The notes: generated by a model not told the origin, from the sequence alone. A stretch of 64,000 bases of DNA from Haloferax namakaokahaiae (GCF_042663225.1 NZ_JBHTAA010000001.1:248001-312000); one strand, 5' to 3'. Shown: positions 43,197-52,428, numbered from the stretch's first letter. Made by a program: numbers and translations.

Positions 43197-44110
43197 TCGT
43201 ATTCGATGGTCGCTGGTGGTTTGTGCGTCACGTCGTAGACGACGCGCGCGACGTTCTCGTTCGTTCCGGTGATACGCGACTGGATGCGCTGGAGGGTCTC
43301 CCACGGGAGTTCCTGTGCGCGGGCGGTCATGCCGTCGCGGGATTCGACCGAGCGGACGGAGACGATCCATCCGTGGACGCGGTTGTCGCCCTTGACGCCG
43401 GTGCCCTTGCCGATGACGGCGGCGAACGCCTGCCACGGTTCGTGTTTTGCGACTTCTTCTTCGACGATGTGGCACGACTCGCGGGCGACCTGTACCTTCT
43501 CGGGGGTGAGTTCGCCGATGACGCGAACGGCGAGACCCGGGCCGGGGAAGGGCATTCGCTCGGCGATGACCGATTCGAGACCGAGTGCGCGTGCAACCTC
43601 GCGGACCTCGTCTTTGTAGAGGTCGCGGACGGGTTCGACGATGCCGTCGAAGTCCACGACATCGGGGAGACCGCCGACGTTGTGGTGTGACTTGATGTTG
43701 CCTTCGGACTCGATTCGGTCGGGGTAGATGGTCCCCTGTACGAGGTACTCCGCGTCCGTGTCCTTCGCTTCGCGCTCGAACTCGCGGATGAACTGTTCGC
43801 CGATGACCTTGCGCTTTTCTTCGGGGTCGATGACGCCTTCGAGCGCGTCGAAGAATCGGTCTTCGGCCTCGACGATTCGAAGGCTCTCCATGAAGTCGAA
43901 CGTCTCCGCGATTTCTTCGGTCTCACCCTTGCGCATCAGACCCGTATCGACGTAGACGGGCGTGAGTTGCTCGCCGACTGCTTCGTAGGCAAGGGTGGCC
44001 GCGACGGACGAATCGACGCCGCCCGAGAGCGCGATAATCGCGTGTTCGTCGCCGATTTGCTCTCGGATGTTGGCTTTGGCTTCCTCGATGAACTCTTCGA
44101 CGTTCACCAT
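43193..44110 (-). CDS. guaAb: GMP synthase, ATP-pyrophosphatase subunit B
   Basis: 305 residues. AIIALSGGVDSSVAATLAYEAVGEQLTPVYVDTGLMRKGE carries the PP-loop SGGVDSS. RMPFPGPGLAVRVIGELTPEKV and VHGWIVSVRSVESRDGMTARAQELPW are characteristic of the GuaA C-terminal dimerisation part. It makes GMP from XMP with ammonia from the separate glutaminase subunit A, which is not in the window. Start and pyrG stop share one base at 44110. Confidence 0.96.
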   Translation of the reverse strand: MVNVEEFIEEAKANIREQIGDEHAIIALSGGVDSSVAATLAYEAVGEQLTPVYVDTGLMRKGETEEIAETFDFMESLRIVEAEDRFFDALEGVIDPEEKRKVIGEQFIREFEREAKDTDAEYLVQGTIYPDRIESEGNIKSHHNVGGLPDVVDFDGIVEPVRDLYKDEVREVARALGLESVIAERMPFPGPGLAVRVIGELTPEKVQVARESCHIVEEEVAKHEPWQAFAAVIGKGTGVKGDNRVHGWIVSVRSVESRDGMTARAQELPWETLQRIQSRITGTNENVARVVYDVTHKPPATIEYE

Positions 44111-45756
44111 TACGCCATCACCTCCTCGTCGAGTTTGCGCGCGTCCAGTTCGCCGAGTACCGCCTTCAGCAGGCCGACGAAGGGCGGACTCGCGCGGTCG
44201 GGGCGCGACCGGAATTCGGGGTGGTACTGCGTCCCGAAGAAGAACGGGTGGTTCGTGAGTTCGAGAATCTCCATACGGTTCTCTGCACGGCCGGAGAACC
44301 GAAGGCCTTCGGATTCGAGTTCGTCGATGAGTTCGGGGTTCACTTCGTAGCGGTGGCGGTGGCGCTCCGTACAGGAGTCGTCGCCGTAGAGTGTTTCGGC
44401 GAGCGTGCCCGGCGTGATGTTCGTCGTGTGCGCGCCGAGACGCATCGTCCCGCCCATGTCTTCGACTTCGTACTGTTCGGGGAGCAGGTCGATGACGGGA
44501 TACGGGGTGTCCTCGTCGAGTTCGGTCGAGTGAGCGCCCTCGTGGCCGAGCACGTTGCGCGCCTGTTCGACGACGGCCATCTGGAAGCCGAGACAGAGTC
44601 CGAGGAACGGGACGTCGTTCTCGCGGGCGTACCGAATCGCGTCGATTTTACCGTCGGTCCCGCGAGACCCGAAGCCACCGGGGACGACGATGCCGTCGGC
44701 GTCCTGCAGGCGTGCTTCGTGTTTCTCGTCCATCTCGTCGGCATCGACCCACAGGATGTTGATATCGACGCCGCACTCGATGCCGGCGTGCTTGAGCGAC
44801 TCGTGGATGGACATGTAGGCGTCTTCGAGCGCGTACTTGCCGACGAGCGCGATATCGACCGACCCGGTTCGCTCGGCGGTGACGAGTTCGCGCCAGCGAC
44901 TGTCGCGTTCTTCCTTCGGAAGCGCCTCGCCATCGATTTGGAGGCGTTCCATCACGTACTCGTCCAAGCCTTCTTCTTCGACCATCAGCGGGACGTGGTA
45001 GATGTCCGGCACGTCGGGGTTGGAGAACACCGCTGCGTCCGGCACGTCACAGAACTGCGCAATCTTGTGTTTGGTCTCGGCTTCGAGTTTGTCGTCCGAC
45101 CGGCCCACGAGAATATCGGGTTGCAGGCCGATGCTCCGGAGTTCCTTGACGGAGTGCTGGGTCGGCTTCGTCTTCTGCTCGCCGTTCTTCGAGTACGGGA
45201 CGAGCGTGACGTGGGTAAAGAGCACGTCGTCGTCGTCCTCTTCGGAGGCGAACTGGCGCAGGGCTTCGAGGAAGGGCATCGACTCGATGTCGCCGACGGT
45301 GCCGCCGACTTCGACGATACACACGTCGGTTCCTTCGGCGGCCTCGCGGATTCGTCGCTTGATGTCCTCGGTGACGTGCGGGATAATCTGAACCGTCTTG
45401 CCGAGGTAGTCACCGGCGCGCTCCTTCTGGATGACGTGCTGGTACGTCTTGCCCGTCGTGATGTTGTGGTCGGCGGTCATGTCGATGCCCAGGAATCGCT
45501 CGTAGTTCCCGAGGTCCAAATCGACTTCCGCGCCGTCTTTGAGCACGTAGACTTCCCCGTGCTCGTAGGGGTTCATCGTGCCCGCGTCAACGTTGAGATA
45601 CGGGTCGATTTTCACTGCTGTGACGTCGAATCCGGCGTTCTTCAGGAGACGGCCGGTGCTGGCGGCCGTGATTCCCTTTCCGAGGCCGGACATGACGCCC
45701 CCCGTTACGAAAATGAACTTGCGCCCGAGTGTAGGGTCGTATTCGTCCGTCGGCAT
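44110..45756 (-). CDS. pyrG: CTP synthase
   Basis: 548 residues. The synthetase domain shows KFIFVTGGVMSGLGKGITAASTGRLLKNAG and KIDPYLNVDAGTMNPYEHGEVYVLKDGAEVDLDLGNYERFL; the glutaminase domain holds VPFLGLCLGFQMAVVE with the catalytic Cys and HPFFFGTQYHPEFRSRP with the His/Glu. It converts UTP, ATP and glutamine to CTP. First gene of an overlapping operon with guaAb and a small NAD-binding-like protein. The ATG at 45756 follows haloarchaeal homologues in length. Confidence 0.97.
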   Translation of the reverse strand: MPTDEYDPTLGRKFIFVTGGVMSGLGKGITAASTGRLLKNAGFDVTAVKIDPYLNVDAGTMNPYEHGEVYVLKDGAEVDLDLGNYERFLGIDMTADHNITTGKTYQHVIQKERAGDYLGKTVQIIPHVTEDIKRRIREAAEGTDVCIVEVGGTVGDIESMPFLEALRQFASEEDDDDVLFTHVTLVPYSKNGEQKTKPTQHSVKELRSIGLQPDILVGRSDDKLEAETKHKIAQFCDVPDAAVFSNPDVPDIYHVPLMVEEEGLDEYVMERLQIDGEALPKEERDSRWRELVTAERTGSVDIALVGKYALEDAYMSIHESLKHAGIECGVDINILWVDADEMDEKHEARLQDADGIVVPGGFGSRGTDGKIDAIRYARENDVPFLGLCLGFQMAVVEQARNVLGHEGAHSTELDEDTPYPVIDLLPEQYEVEDMGGTMRLGAHTTNITPGTLAETLYGDDSCTERHRHRYEVNPELIDELESEGLRFSGRAENRMEILELTNHPFFFGTQYHPEFRSRPDRASPPFVGLLKAVLGELDARKLDEEVMA

Positions 45757-45861
45757 ACTGACTGTGCGCAACTGGACTTCAAAACGATTTCGGAGCCAAC
45801 GGTGTATGGCAATTAAACTCACACTACCAATTGATGAAAAAACGGTGACCAAATTGCTCGT

Positions 45862-46419
45862 TTAGTCGAGTTCTTTGATGATTCTCGCGGGGTTGCCGCC
45901 GACCACGACGCCGTCCGGGATATCCTTCGTCACGACCGAGCCAGATGCCACGACGACGTCGTCGCCGATGGTCACACCGGGATTGATGACCGACCGACCG
46001 CCAATCCACGCGTTGTCGCCGATGGTGACCGGCTCGCCGAACTCCGGGCCTTTGATTCGCTCGGCGGCGTCGATGGGGTGGGTCGCCGCGTAGATGTGGA
46101 CGCCCGGCCCGAGTCCGGCGTTGTCGCCGATTTCGATGGGGCACACGTCGAGGAAGACGCAGTCGAAGTTGGCGAAGAAGTGCTCGCCGACGGAGATGTT
46201 GTAGCCGTAATCGCATTTGAACGTTGGCTCGATTTCGAACGTCTCGCCCGCGTCGCCGAACAGTTCGCGGACGAGTCCCTCGCGGCGGTCCGTCTGCGTC
46301 TCGTCAGTGTCGTTGAACAGACGCGTGAGTCGTCGCGCGCGCTTGCGCTCTTCGACTAACTCCGGGTCGCCCGCGTCGTAGAGTTCTCCGGCGAGCATCT
46401 TCTCCTTCTCAGAGACCAT
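45862..46419 (-). CDS. Maltose/galactoside O-acetyltransferase-family protein (hexapeptide repeat)
   Basis: 185 residues. SEKEKMLAGELYDAGDPELVEERKRARRLTRLFNDTD is the Maa/LacA N-terminal helix, and GYNISVGEHFFANFDCVFLDVCPIEIGDNAGLGPGVHIYAATHPIDAAERIKGPEFGEPVTIGDNAWIGGRSVINPGVTIGDDVVVASGSVVTKDIPDGVVVGGNPARIIK is the left-handed beta-helix with the catalytic His in AATHP. Acetyl-CoA dependent sugar acetylation is expected. The ATG at 46419 gives the family N-terminus. Confidence 0.9.
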   Translation of the reverse strand: MVSEKEKMLAGELYDAGDPELVEERKRARRLTRLFNDTDETQTDRREGLVRELFGDAGETFEIEPTFKCDYGYNISVGEHFFANFDCVFLDVCPIEIGDNAGLGPGVHIYAATHPIDAAERIKGPEFGEPVTIGDNAWIGGRSVINPGVTIGDDVVVASGSVVTKDIPDGVVVGGNPARIIKELD

Positions 46420-46740
46420 TGGGTCGGGTTTTCGGGGCGAACGGGAAGTAGGTAACTCAGCCGGAGACCACACCGAACACTGTCTGTCCGGCCTCGAACG
46501 AGACAACGCCGAGCGACTGTCCGACACGTGGGTCATACCTCGGAGTCGTCACTTGTCCGTAGAGTTATACGTATGCAGTTGGATACCAACCTACGGAATC
46601 ACAGGGCACCCAAATGTGTTCGGCTCCGCCTCTACAGGAGCCACTTGACCGAAGTCCCATTCGGTCAATTCACCTCGACCTATTCGTGTGGCCGTCACGC
46701 GGAACGCATCACAGAGTTCTCACACGTTCCGCAGACCACG
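46420..46740 (+). other. 321-nt leader region with three inverted repeats
   Basis: Upstream of the HalOD1 gene at 46741: GGCTCC/GGAGCC at 46622-46642, a perfect 9-bp pair TTGACCGAA/TTCGGTCAA around GTCCCA at 46645-46668, and GCGGAACG/CGTTCCGC at 46699-46732, the last ending nine bases before the ATG. A TATA-like GTTATACG lies at 46564-46571, so a leader of about 150 nt carrying these hairpins would be made. It could be a regulated leader or overlapping operator sites. Confidence 0.45.
46564..46571 (+). promoter_or_regulatory. TATA candidate for the HalOD1 gene
   Basis: GTTATACG is 170 nt before the HalOD1 start; a transcript from here would contain the three hairpins at 46622-46732. Confidence 0.35.
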
Positions 46741-47067
46741 ATGACAGATTTCGATACACATACCTCGACGACTACGCAGACCGTGAATGCCGACGCAGAC
46801 CGCTTTCAGACTGCGTTCGACCCTCGTGAAGACTCCGTCACCGAGACACTCATCCAAGCAGTCGCATCGGTGACGAACCGACGACCCAACCACCTCCCAG
46901 TGTTGAACGACTACATCGACCCGGACGCGCTCGACGCACTCTTTCGACCGAAGGGGAACGAAACGGATGCTGCGTCTGACCACACGATATTTTTCAGATA
47001 CGCGGAGTGCAACGTCCGAATCGACGCGATTGGCGTCGTGACGATTACGTTCGACAATCGAGTGTAG
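46741..47067 (+). CDS. HalOD1 output-domain protein with short head
   Basis: 108 residues. The core SVTETLIQAVASVTNRRPNHLPVLNDYIDPDALDALF and IFFRYAECNVRIDAIGVVTITFDNRV is the HalOD1 domain; the first 35 residues are Thr/Asp-rich. It lacks a receiver or sensor domain. A longer frame upstream has no domain sequence and runs through the hairpin leader, so the ATG at 46741 is preferred. Confidence 0.85.
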   Translation: MTDFDTHTSTTTQTVNADADRFQTAFDPREDSVTETLIQAVASVTNRRPNHLPVLNDYIDPDALDALFRPKGNETDAASDHTIFFRYAECNVRIDAIGVVTITFDNRV

Positions 47068-47122
47068 CCTGAGGGCTACCGCAACCGTAGCGTTTGAACC
47101 TCTTCACCGAGTTCGTACACAC

Positions 47123-47923
47123 ATGACGAACTTCCCGCAACTCGGATTCGGGACGTACAAACTCGAAGACCGCGACGAGTGCGTGTCCGCAGTCACGACC
47201 GCCCTCGACGTCGGCTACCGCAACATCGACACCGCCCAGATGTACGACAACGAGGAGTACGTCGGCGAGGCGCTCGCAGCGTCCGACGTCCCTCGTGACG
47301 AGGTGTTCGTGGCGACGAAACTCGATACGAGTAACCTCACCGCCGAAGCGGTCAAAGAAACGACCAAAGAGTCCGCCGACAAACTCGGTCTCGACACTAT
47401 CGACCTCCTCTATGTCCACTGGCCGCTCGACACCTACGACGCCGACGAGACGCTCGCCGCACTGGACGAACTCTACGACGAGGGCTTGATTGCGAACCTC
47501 GGCCTGAGCAACTTCCGGCCCGACCAACTCGAAGCTGCCATCGAGAAACTCGACGCACCGCTCTTTGCGCACCAAGTCGAGATGCACCCGCTGCTCCAGC
47601 AGCGCGAACTCCGCGAACTCGCCGACGAACACGACCACCATCTGGTCGCCTACTCCCCGATTGCACGGAATCAGGTCGCCGACAACGACACCATCGTCGA
47701 AATCGCCGAGAAACACGACGCTTCGCCCGCGCAGGTTGCGCTCGCGTGGATTATGTCGAAGGGTGCGACGGCGATTCCGAAGGCGTCCAGCGAGGCGCAC
47801 ATCCGCGACAACTTCGCCGCGCTCGACCTCGAACTGGACGCGGAAGATATCGCGGCTATCGACGAACTCGACGAGACGAACCGCATCGTCGATTTCGACG
47901 CCGCGCCGTGGAACCACGCCTAA
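47123..47923 (+). CDS. Aldo-keto reductase
   Basis: 266 residues. NIDTAQMYDNEEYVGEAL carries the catalytic Asp and Tyr, FVATKLDTS the Lys and DLLYVHWPLDTYDAD the His of the tetrad; FPQLGFGTYKLED is the typical N-terminus, and AIPKASSEAHIRDN is the NADPH-binding Lys-x-Ser region. Small AKR5-type size. It would reduce aldehydes or ketoses with NADPH in the cytoplasm. Confidence 0.93.
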   Translation: MTNFPQLGFGTYKLEDRDECVSAVTTALDVGYRNIDTAQMYDNEEYVGEALAASDVPRDEVFVATKLDTSNLTAEAVKETTKESADKLGLDTIDLLYVHWPLDTYDADETLAALDELYDEGLIANLGLSNFRPDQLEAAIEKLDAPLFAHQVEMHPLLQQRELRELADEHDHHLVAYSPIARNQVADNDTIVEIAEKHDASPAQVALAWIMSKGATAIPKASSEAHIRDNFAALDLELDAEDIAAIDELDETNRIVDFDAAPWNHA

Positions 47924-48017
47924 GTTCGTTCACGACCGTCTGAAACTCTCGAATTCGGTCGTCTCAGAGGAACGTTTTTCGCCGCTGTTGTCCCGCTGAA
48001 AGCAGTAGTGAACATAT

Positions 48018-48212
48018 ATGATGGATTACTCCGTAGAGTCAATTATGGCGACAGTGGTGGTGGCCTGTCCACATTGCGGACAAATGGTGGAATCGAACTA
48101 CGACGGTGACGCACACTTCGACGGGGTTCGGCAACGACTCAAGAGTGAGTACCGATTAGCGCGCGAGACCTGTCCGGTCTGTTCACATCCGTACGACCTC
48201 CGTCGCGCGTAA
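48018..48212 (+). CDS. Zinc-ribbon microprotein
   Basis: 64 residues, or 55 from the ATG at 48045. VVACPHCGQMVESNYDGDAHFDG and ARETCPVCSHPYDLRRA give two CxxC knuckles spaced about 35 residues apart, suited to one zinc. The TATA-like AACATATAT is immediately upstream of the first ATG. Similar zinc microproteins regulate motility and biofilm in haloarchaea; function here unknown. Confidence 0.7.
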   Translation: MMDYSVESIMATVVVACPHCGQMVESNYDGDAHFDGVRQRLKSEYRLARETCPVCSHPYDLRRA

Positions 48213-48285
48213 AAGTAGAAGCGAGAAAACGAGCACCGAAAACTGAGCACCGAAAATCCCCCTGGCGGGGTGGCCGTGGGCGTGC

Positions 48286-50982
48286 TTATCCGGTGTTTTT
48301 CATCCCGGCGGCAATACCTTTGACCGTCAGCCGAAGGGTTCGTTCTTCTTCGTCCGTCCGGTGGGTCTGTGACAGCAGGTGCGTCTGCAGCAGGTTCAGC
48401 GGGTCAACGTAGGGGTTCCGGCGTGAGAGGCTCTCTTCGAGCCACTCGCGCTTGAGCAGTCCGTCGCGGCCGGTGATATCGAGCATCAGCGAGACGGCGT
48501 CTTCGTACTCCGCCTGGAGCCGTGGGAAGTACTCGTTGCGCAGGTCTTCGTCCGCGAGGTTCGCGTACTCGGCGGCGATTTCGAGGTCCGTCCGCGCCAG
48601 CGACGTCGCCGCGTTGTCGAACACGCTGTGGAAGAACGGCCACTCGTCGTACATCTCTCGAAGGGTGGCGAGGTCGCCGCCCTCGTCGAGGTAGGCTTCG
48701 ACGCCCTGGGCGAGCGAGTACCAACCCGGGAGGATACACCGCGATTGCGTCCACGAGAACACCCACGGAATCGCCCGCAGGTCTTCGACGGTGCGCTCCG
48801 CGTCGGAGCGAGAGGCGGGCCGAGAGCCGAGGTTGAGTTCCTCGATGACCGTGATGGGCGTCGCCTGCTCGAAGTAGGAGACGAAGCCGTCGGATTCGAG
48901 GAGGTCACGGTACTCGGCGCGGGCCGCCGCTGCCATGATGTCCATCGCTTCGACCCAGTGGTCGGGGACGTGCTCTTCGGGTTCCCGAATCGACTGGAGT
49001 CGCGCGCGAACCTGCGCGTTGAGCATCTGTTCGAGGTTGCGCTCGGCGATACGCGGGTTGCCGTACTTCTCGGCGATGGCCTCGCCCTGCTCGGTGAACT
49101 TGATTTGGCCGGTGACCGTCTCGTTCGGCAGTGCGAGCATGGCCTCGTTCATCGGGCCGCCACCGCGCGAAATCGAGCCACCGCGGCCGTGGAACAGTCG
49201 CATCGTCACGTCGAAGTCGTCGCAGATGGTGGCGAGCCGACGCTGGTTCTTGTAGAGGTCCCAGTTGGCCGCGAGGAAGCCGTTCTCCTTGTTGGAGTCG
49301 GAGTAACCCAGCATAATCTCCTGGACGTCGTTGCGGGCGGCGAGCGCCTTCTCGTAGGCGTCGTTCTCGAACAGCGTGCCCATGATACGGCGCGCGCCGT
49401 TGAGCGCGGACTCGGTTTCGAGGAGTGGCACCACGTCGAGACCACAGTGGTCGGGCAGGGAGACGACGCCCGCTTGGTCGGCCAAGAAGAGCACTTCGAG
49501 GACGTGCGACGGCTCTTCGGTCATCGAGATACAGTACGTGTCGATTGCGCCGACGCCGTACTCGCGCTGCCACTCGCCGAGTTTGCGGAAGCGACGAAGG
49601 ACGCGCTGTGCGGTATCGGAGAGGTCTTCGACGGCTTCGAAGTCCACGACCGGTTCGTCCTGGAGAATCGCGTCGGTGAGGAGTTCGACGCGTTCTTCTT
49701 CGGTTCGCCCGCGGTAGTCGATTCCCTCGTGGGCGAGCGCGTCGTGGACGGCTTCCGTGTGGTTCTCTTGGTGGTCGCGCAGGTCGAGGCTGGCGAGCGT
49801 GAACCCGAAGGTATCGACCTGTCGCATCAGGGGTTCGACGTACACGTTTGCGACCTGTTCGGCCCCGATGCTCCGGAGACTGGCGTCGATGACCTCCAGG
49901 TCGTCCATGAGTTCCGCGGGTTCGTTGTAGCCGTTGGGTCGAACGTCCTCGATGCGGCGGAGGCGCTCGCGCATGAGCTTCAACTTCTGGCGGTAGGGTT
50001 CGTCGGGGTAGCGCTCGTCCGCCTCTTCGGCGACGACCGGCAGCAACTCGCGGTCGGCCTTGAGCGACCGTTCGAGTTCGTGACCGGTTTCGACGCGGGT
50101 CGCGTCCTGACTCAGCACGCCCGAGAGGCGCTTGAGCGAGTCGCTGTACTTTTCGAGGACGACGTTTCGCTGTCGTTCCAGCGTCTCCTCGGTGACATCG
50201 ACGGTGACGAACGGGTTGCCGTCGCGGTCCGACCCCGCCCACGAGCGGAATTCGAACAGTTTGGGCACGTCGAGTCCCGGATACTCGCGGTGGATGACCT
50301 CTTCGAGTTCCTCGTACACCTCTCCGACGACGTCGAAGAGGATGCTTTCGAGGTACCATTGCACGTTTCGGGCTTCGTCTGTCGGTTCCGGGCGGCGATT
50401 GCGCACCTGGGAGGTCTGCCAGAGGCTCGTCACCTCTGCGACGATGTGTCGCCACTCTTGGTCGTTTTCGAGGTCGGTCAGTCGTCGTTCGTCGAGGGTT
50501 TCGAGTCGGTTCGCAATCGACCGAAGCTTCGCCTTGACCGTCTTCCGACGTGCTTCCGTGGGGTGAGCGGTGAACGTCGGTTCGATGAGCACGTCGTCGA
50601 GGACGGTACCCAGGAGTTCTTCGTCCACGTCTTCGTCGCGGAGTTCGTCGAGTGTATCTAAAATCCCGTCTTCGAGCGTGCCTTCCTGCGACCCTTCGCG
50701 GATGACACGCACGCGCTCGCGCTCTTCGGCGAGGTTGATGAGTTCGAAGTACGTCGTGAAAGCGCGCGCGACGATACTCTCCGTCTCGGGTTCGAGTTCC
50801 GAGAGCACTTCGTACAGGTCTTCTCGAGACCCGGTCTCGCCCTTTCGGTAGGCTATCGCCGCTTTTCGAAGCTCTTCGACCGTCTCGAACGACGCCGTCG
50901 AGGTTTGCGCCTCCAGTACGTCCCCGAGCAGTGCCCCAAGCTCGCGGACGTCTTGGCGGACGTCCCTGGTGTGCAATCGCAT
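48286..50982 (-). CDS. ppc: Phosphoenolpyruvate carboxylase (bacterial type)
   Basis: 898 residues, full length for Ppc. LIEPTFTAHPTEARRKTVKAKLRSIANRL holds the active-site His of FTAHPTE; WAGSDRDGNPFVTVDVT, EIMLGYSDSNKENGFLAANW and FHGRGGSISRGGGPMNEAM hold the PEP/bicarbonate site. The C-terminus ends MKNTG, the conserved tail needed for activity. It replenishes oxaloacetate from PEP and bicarbonate. The ATG at 50982 agrees with haloarchaeal length; 66 upstream codons belong to the intergenic region. Monocistronic. Confidence 0.97.
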   Translation of the reverse strand: MRLHTRDVRQDVRELGALLGDVLEAQTSTASFETVEELRKAAIAYRKGETGSREDLYEVLSELEPETESIVARAFTTYFELINLAEERERVRVIREGSQEGTLEDGILDTLDELRDEDVDEELLGTVLDDVLIEPTFTAHPTEARRKTVKAKLRSIANRLETLDERRLTDLENDQEWRHIVAEVTSLWQTSQVRNRRPEPTDEARNVQWYLESILFDVVGEVYEELEEVIHREYPGLDVPKLFEFRSWAGSDRDGNPFVTVDVTEETLERQRNVVLEKYSDSLKRLSGVLSQDATRVETGHELERSLKADRELLPVVAEEADERYPDEPYRQKLKLMRERLRRIEDVRPNGYNEPAELMDDLEVIDASLRSIGAEQVANVYVEPLMRQVDTFGFTLASLDLRDHQENHTEAVHDALAHEGIDYRGRTEEERVELLTDAILQDEPVVDFEAVEDLSDTAQRVLRRFRKLGEWQREYGVGAIDTYCISMTEEPSHVLEVLFLADQAGVVSLPDHCGLDVVPLLETESALNGARRIMGTLFENDAYEKALAARNDVQEIMLGYSDSNKENGFLAANWDLYKNQRRLATICDDFDVTMRLFHGRGGSISRGGGPMNEAMLALPNETVTGQIKFTEQGEAIAEKYGNPRIAERNLEQMLNAQVRARLQSIREPEEHVPDHWVEAMDIMAAAARAEYRDLLESDGFVSYFEQATPITVIEELNLGSRPASRSDAERTVEDLRAIPWVFSWTQSRCILPGWYSLAQGVEAYLDEGGDLATLREMYDEWPFFHSVFDNAATSLARTDLEIAAEYANLADEDLRNEYFPRLQAEYEDAVSLMLDITGRDGLLKREWLEESLSRRNPYVDPLNLLQTHLLSQTHRTDEEERTLRLTVKGIAAGMKNTG

Positions 50983-51198
50983 CGTTATACTCAGATACGA
51001 GTAGCAACTTGTAAAAGTGCACGAGTAGCGTCGAAAAATTGCCCGAGTTTCAGTTCTCAATGAATGTTTGACAACGACTACTGTTTTTCTCGGCACAGGC
51101 TTGAGTCGGACGCTCGGACGAACACCCGAGACAGGCGAGCGGACACACCCGAGAGCGACCGAGGTTCTGTGACCGAACAACAGGGGGGATTCGTCACG

Positions 51199-51206
51199 CT
51201 TTTACT
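51199..51206 (+). promoter_or_regulatory. TATA candidate for the Rieske gene
   Basis: CTTTTACT lies 22-29 nt upstream of the ATG at 51228, in line with leaderless haloarchaeal promoters. Confidence 0.4.
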
Positions 51207-51227
51207 GGCCCACTCGAAGTTCAGAAC

Positions 51228-52079
51228 ATGAGCGATAGCGACAAGTACCCCAGCGACTCAGGTCGGCGTCGGTTCGTCAAAGGCGTCGTTGGGGGAGCGG
51301 CGCTCGCGGGCGTGGGAACGACTGGCGCGGCCGCAATCAACTCCGCGACCACCTCACCCGGTGCGGGTGGCGGTGCGACGCAAGCGTACGCAATCGAGAA
51401 CACTGGCGGCCCCGCCCCGCGCGGTATGCCACAGATTCCGGTCGAAATCGACTCGGACGGCTTCATCAAGGGCGTCTGGCCGGAAGTGAAGACCGAAAAT
51501 CAGGGCGGTATCGAAGTCACCGTCGCAAGTACTGAAGACTACAAGGGCACTGGCGTCACCTACTCCTCCGAGTGGTTCCAGTACTGCGGTGTCGAGTCCT
51601 ACGAAGGCATTCAGCCCGACTACGAGTCTGACAACTACTTCCTCTCCGACTCCGGTGCCTACGAGTGGCAGTCTGAGACCTACAGCGCCGGTGACCGCCT
51701 GAACATCAACGACTTCTCCGACTACACCGAGTGGGGCAACGGCATCGGACGAGCGGGTCTCGGCAAGCCCGCGACCGGCACGTGGCGCTCGCAGGACAGC
51801 GAGGACACGATTCCGATTCAGATAATCCGCTCGCCGCTCATCGAAGAAGCGGCCCAGGATAACGAGTGGCTGGCCGCTTCGACTGACCAAGGCGTCATCG
51901 CGTGGCTCAACAAGTGTACGCACTTCTGTTGTGTCCCCGGCTACAAGCAGGCCGCCGACGCCGCGAAGTTCGGTGCGGAAAACGACGTCTACTGTCAGTG
52001 CCACCAGTCGGTCTACGACCCGTTCTCGGTCGTCCAAACGCTGTTCACCGCTCGCCCGCGACCGCACAGCGGCGAATAA
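51228..52079 (+). CDS. Rieske 2Fe-2S protein, Tat-exported
   Basis: 283 residues. Tat signal/anchor GRRRFVKGVVGGAALAGVGTTGAAA near residues 12-37. The Rieske ligands are box 1 CTHFCC (Cys230, His232, disulfide Cys235) and box 2 CQCHQS (Cys256 disulfide, Cys258, His259). The extra Cys234 in box 1 and HQS in place of HGS are haloarchaeal variations. Expected to sit on the outer membrane face and transfer electrons from quinol toward cytochrome b or halocyanin; the partner cytochrome b gene is not next to it. Confidence 0.9.
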   Translation: MSDSDKYPSDSGRRRFVKGVVGGAALAGVGTTGAAAINSATTSPGAGGGATQAYAIENTGGPAPRGMPQIPVEIDSDGFIKGVWPEVKTENQGGIEVTVASTEDYKGTGVTYSSEWFQYCGVESYEGIQPDYESDNYFLSDSGAYEWQSETYSAGDRLNINDFSDYTEWGNGIGRAGLGKPATGTWRSQDSEDTIPIQIIRSPLIEEAAQDNEWLAASTDQGVIAWLNKCTHFCCVPGYKQAADAAKFGAENDVYCQCHQSVYDPFSVVQTLFTARPRPHSGE

Positions 52080-52164
52080 CGAATTCGGTTCTTCTCTCTC
52101 CTCTCTCGCGTTGCACGCTCTGAGCGCCGCTCTTCGCCCGTGAACAGTCGAAAAGAGAACCTCG

Positions 52165-52428
52165 TTAGCCCCCGCTCACCGGCGGGAACAACGCGAGTTC
52201 GTCGCCCGTCTGTGCGGGCGTTCCGAGTTCTGCTGGTTCGCCGTTCCGAAGCACGTTGATGTGGTCGTGGAGACTGCCATCGGTGGCGAGCACCCGCGAT
52301 TCGAGCGCTGGGTGAGATTCGAACAGCGCATCGAGGGCATCACCCACCGTCGCCTCGTCTGTGACCTCCACCGACACCGTTCGCGCCTCGGCGACTTCTG
52401 CGAGGTCTGCGAACAACTTCCACTCCAT
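52165..52428 (-). CDS. samp1: Ubiquitin-like small archaeal modifier protein SAMP1
   Basis: 87 residues starting MEWKLFADLAEVAEARTVSVEV and ending ALFPPVSGG. The beta-grasp fold of MoaD/ThiS and the diglycine C-terminus match SAMP1 of Haloferax volcanii, which is also 87 residues and nearly the same at both ends. It is conjugated to lysines by UbaA and also serves as the sulfur carrier for molybdopterin synthase. The start at 52428 is the first MEWKLFAD. It lies immediately downstream of the TrkA-C-like gene at 52452. Confidence 0.93.
   Translation of the reverse strand: MEWKLFADLAEVAEARTVSVEVTDEATVGDALDALFESHPALESRVLATDGSLHDHINVLRNGEPAELGTPAQTGDELALFPPVSGG

Noticed and set aside
44221..45816. 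Long plus-strand frame opposite pyrG
   Set aside because: Shadow of pyrG, which has all catalytic motifs on the minus strand.
48628..50661. 677-residue plus-strand frame opposite ppc
   Set aside because: Shadow of ppc; the ppc motifs are unambiguous on the minus strand.
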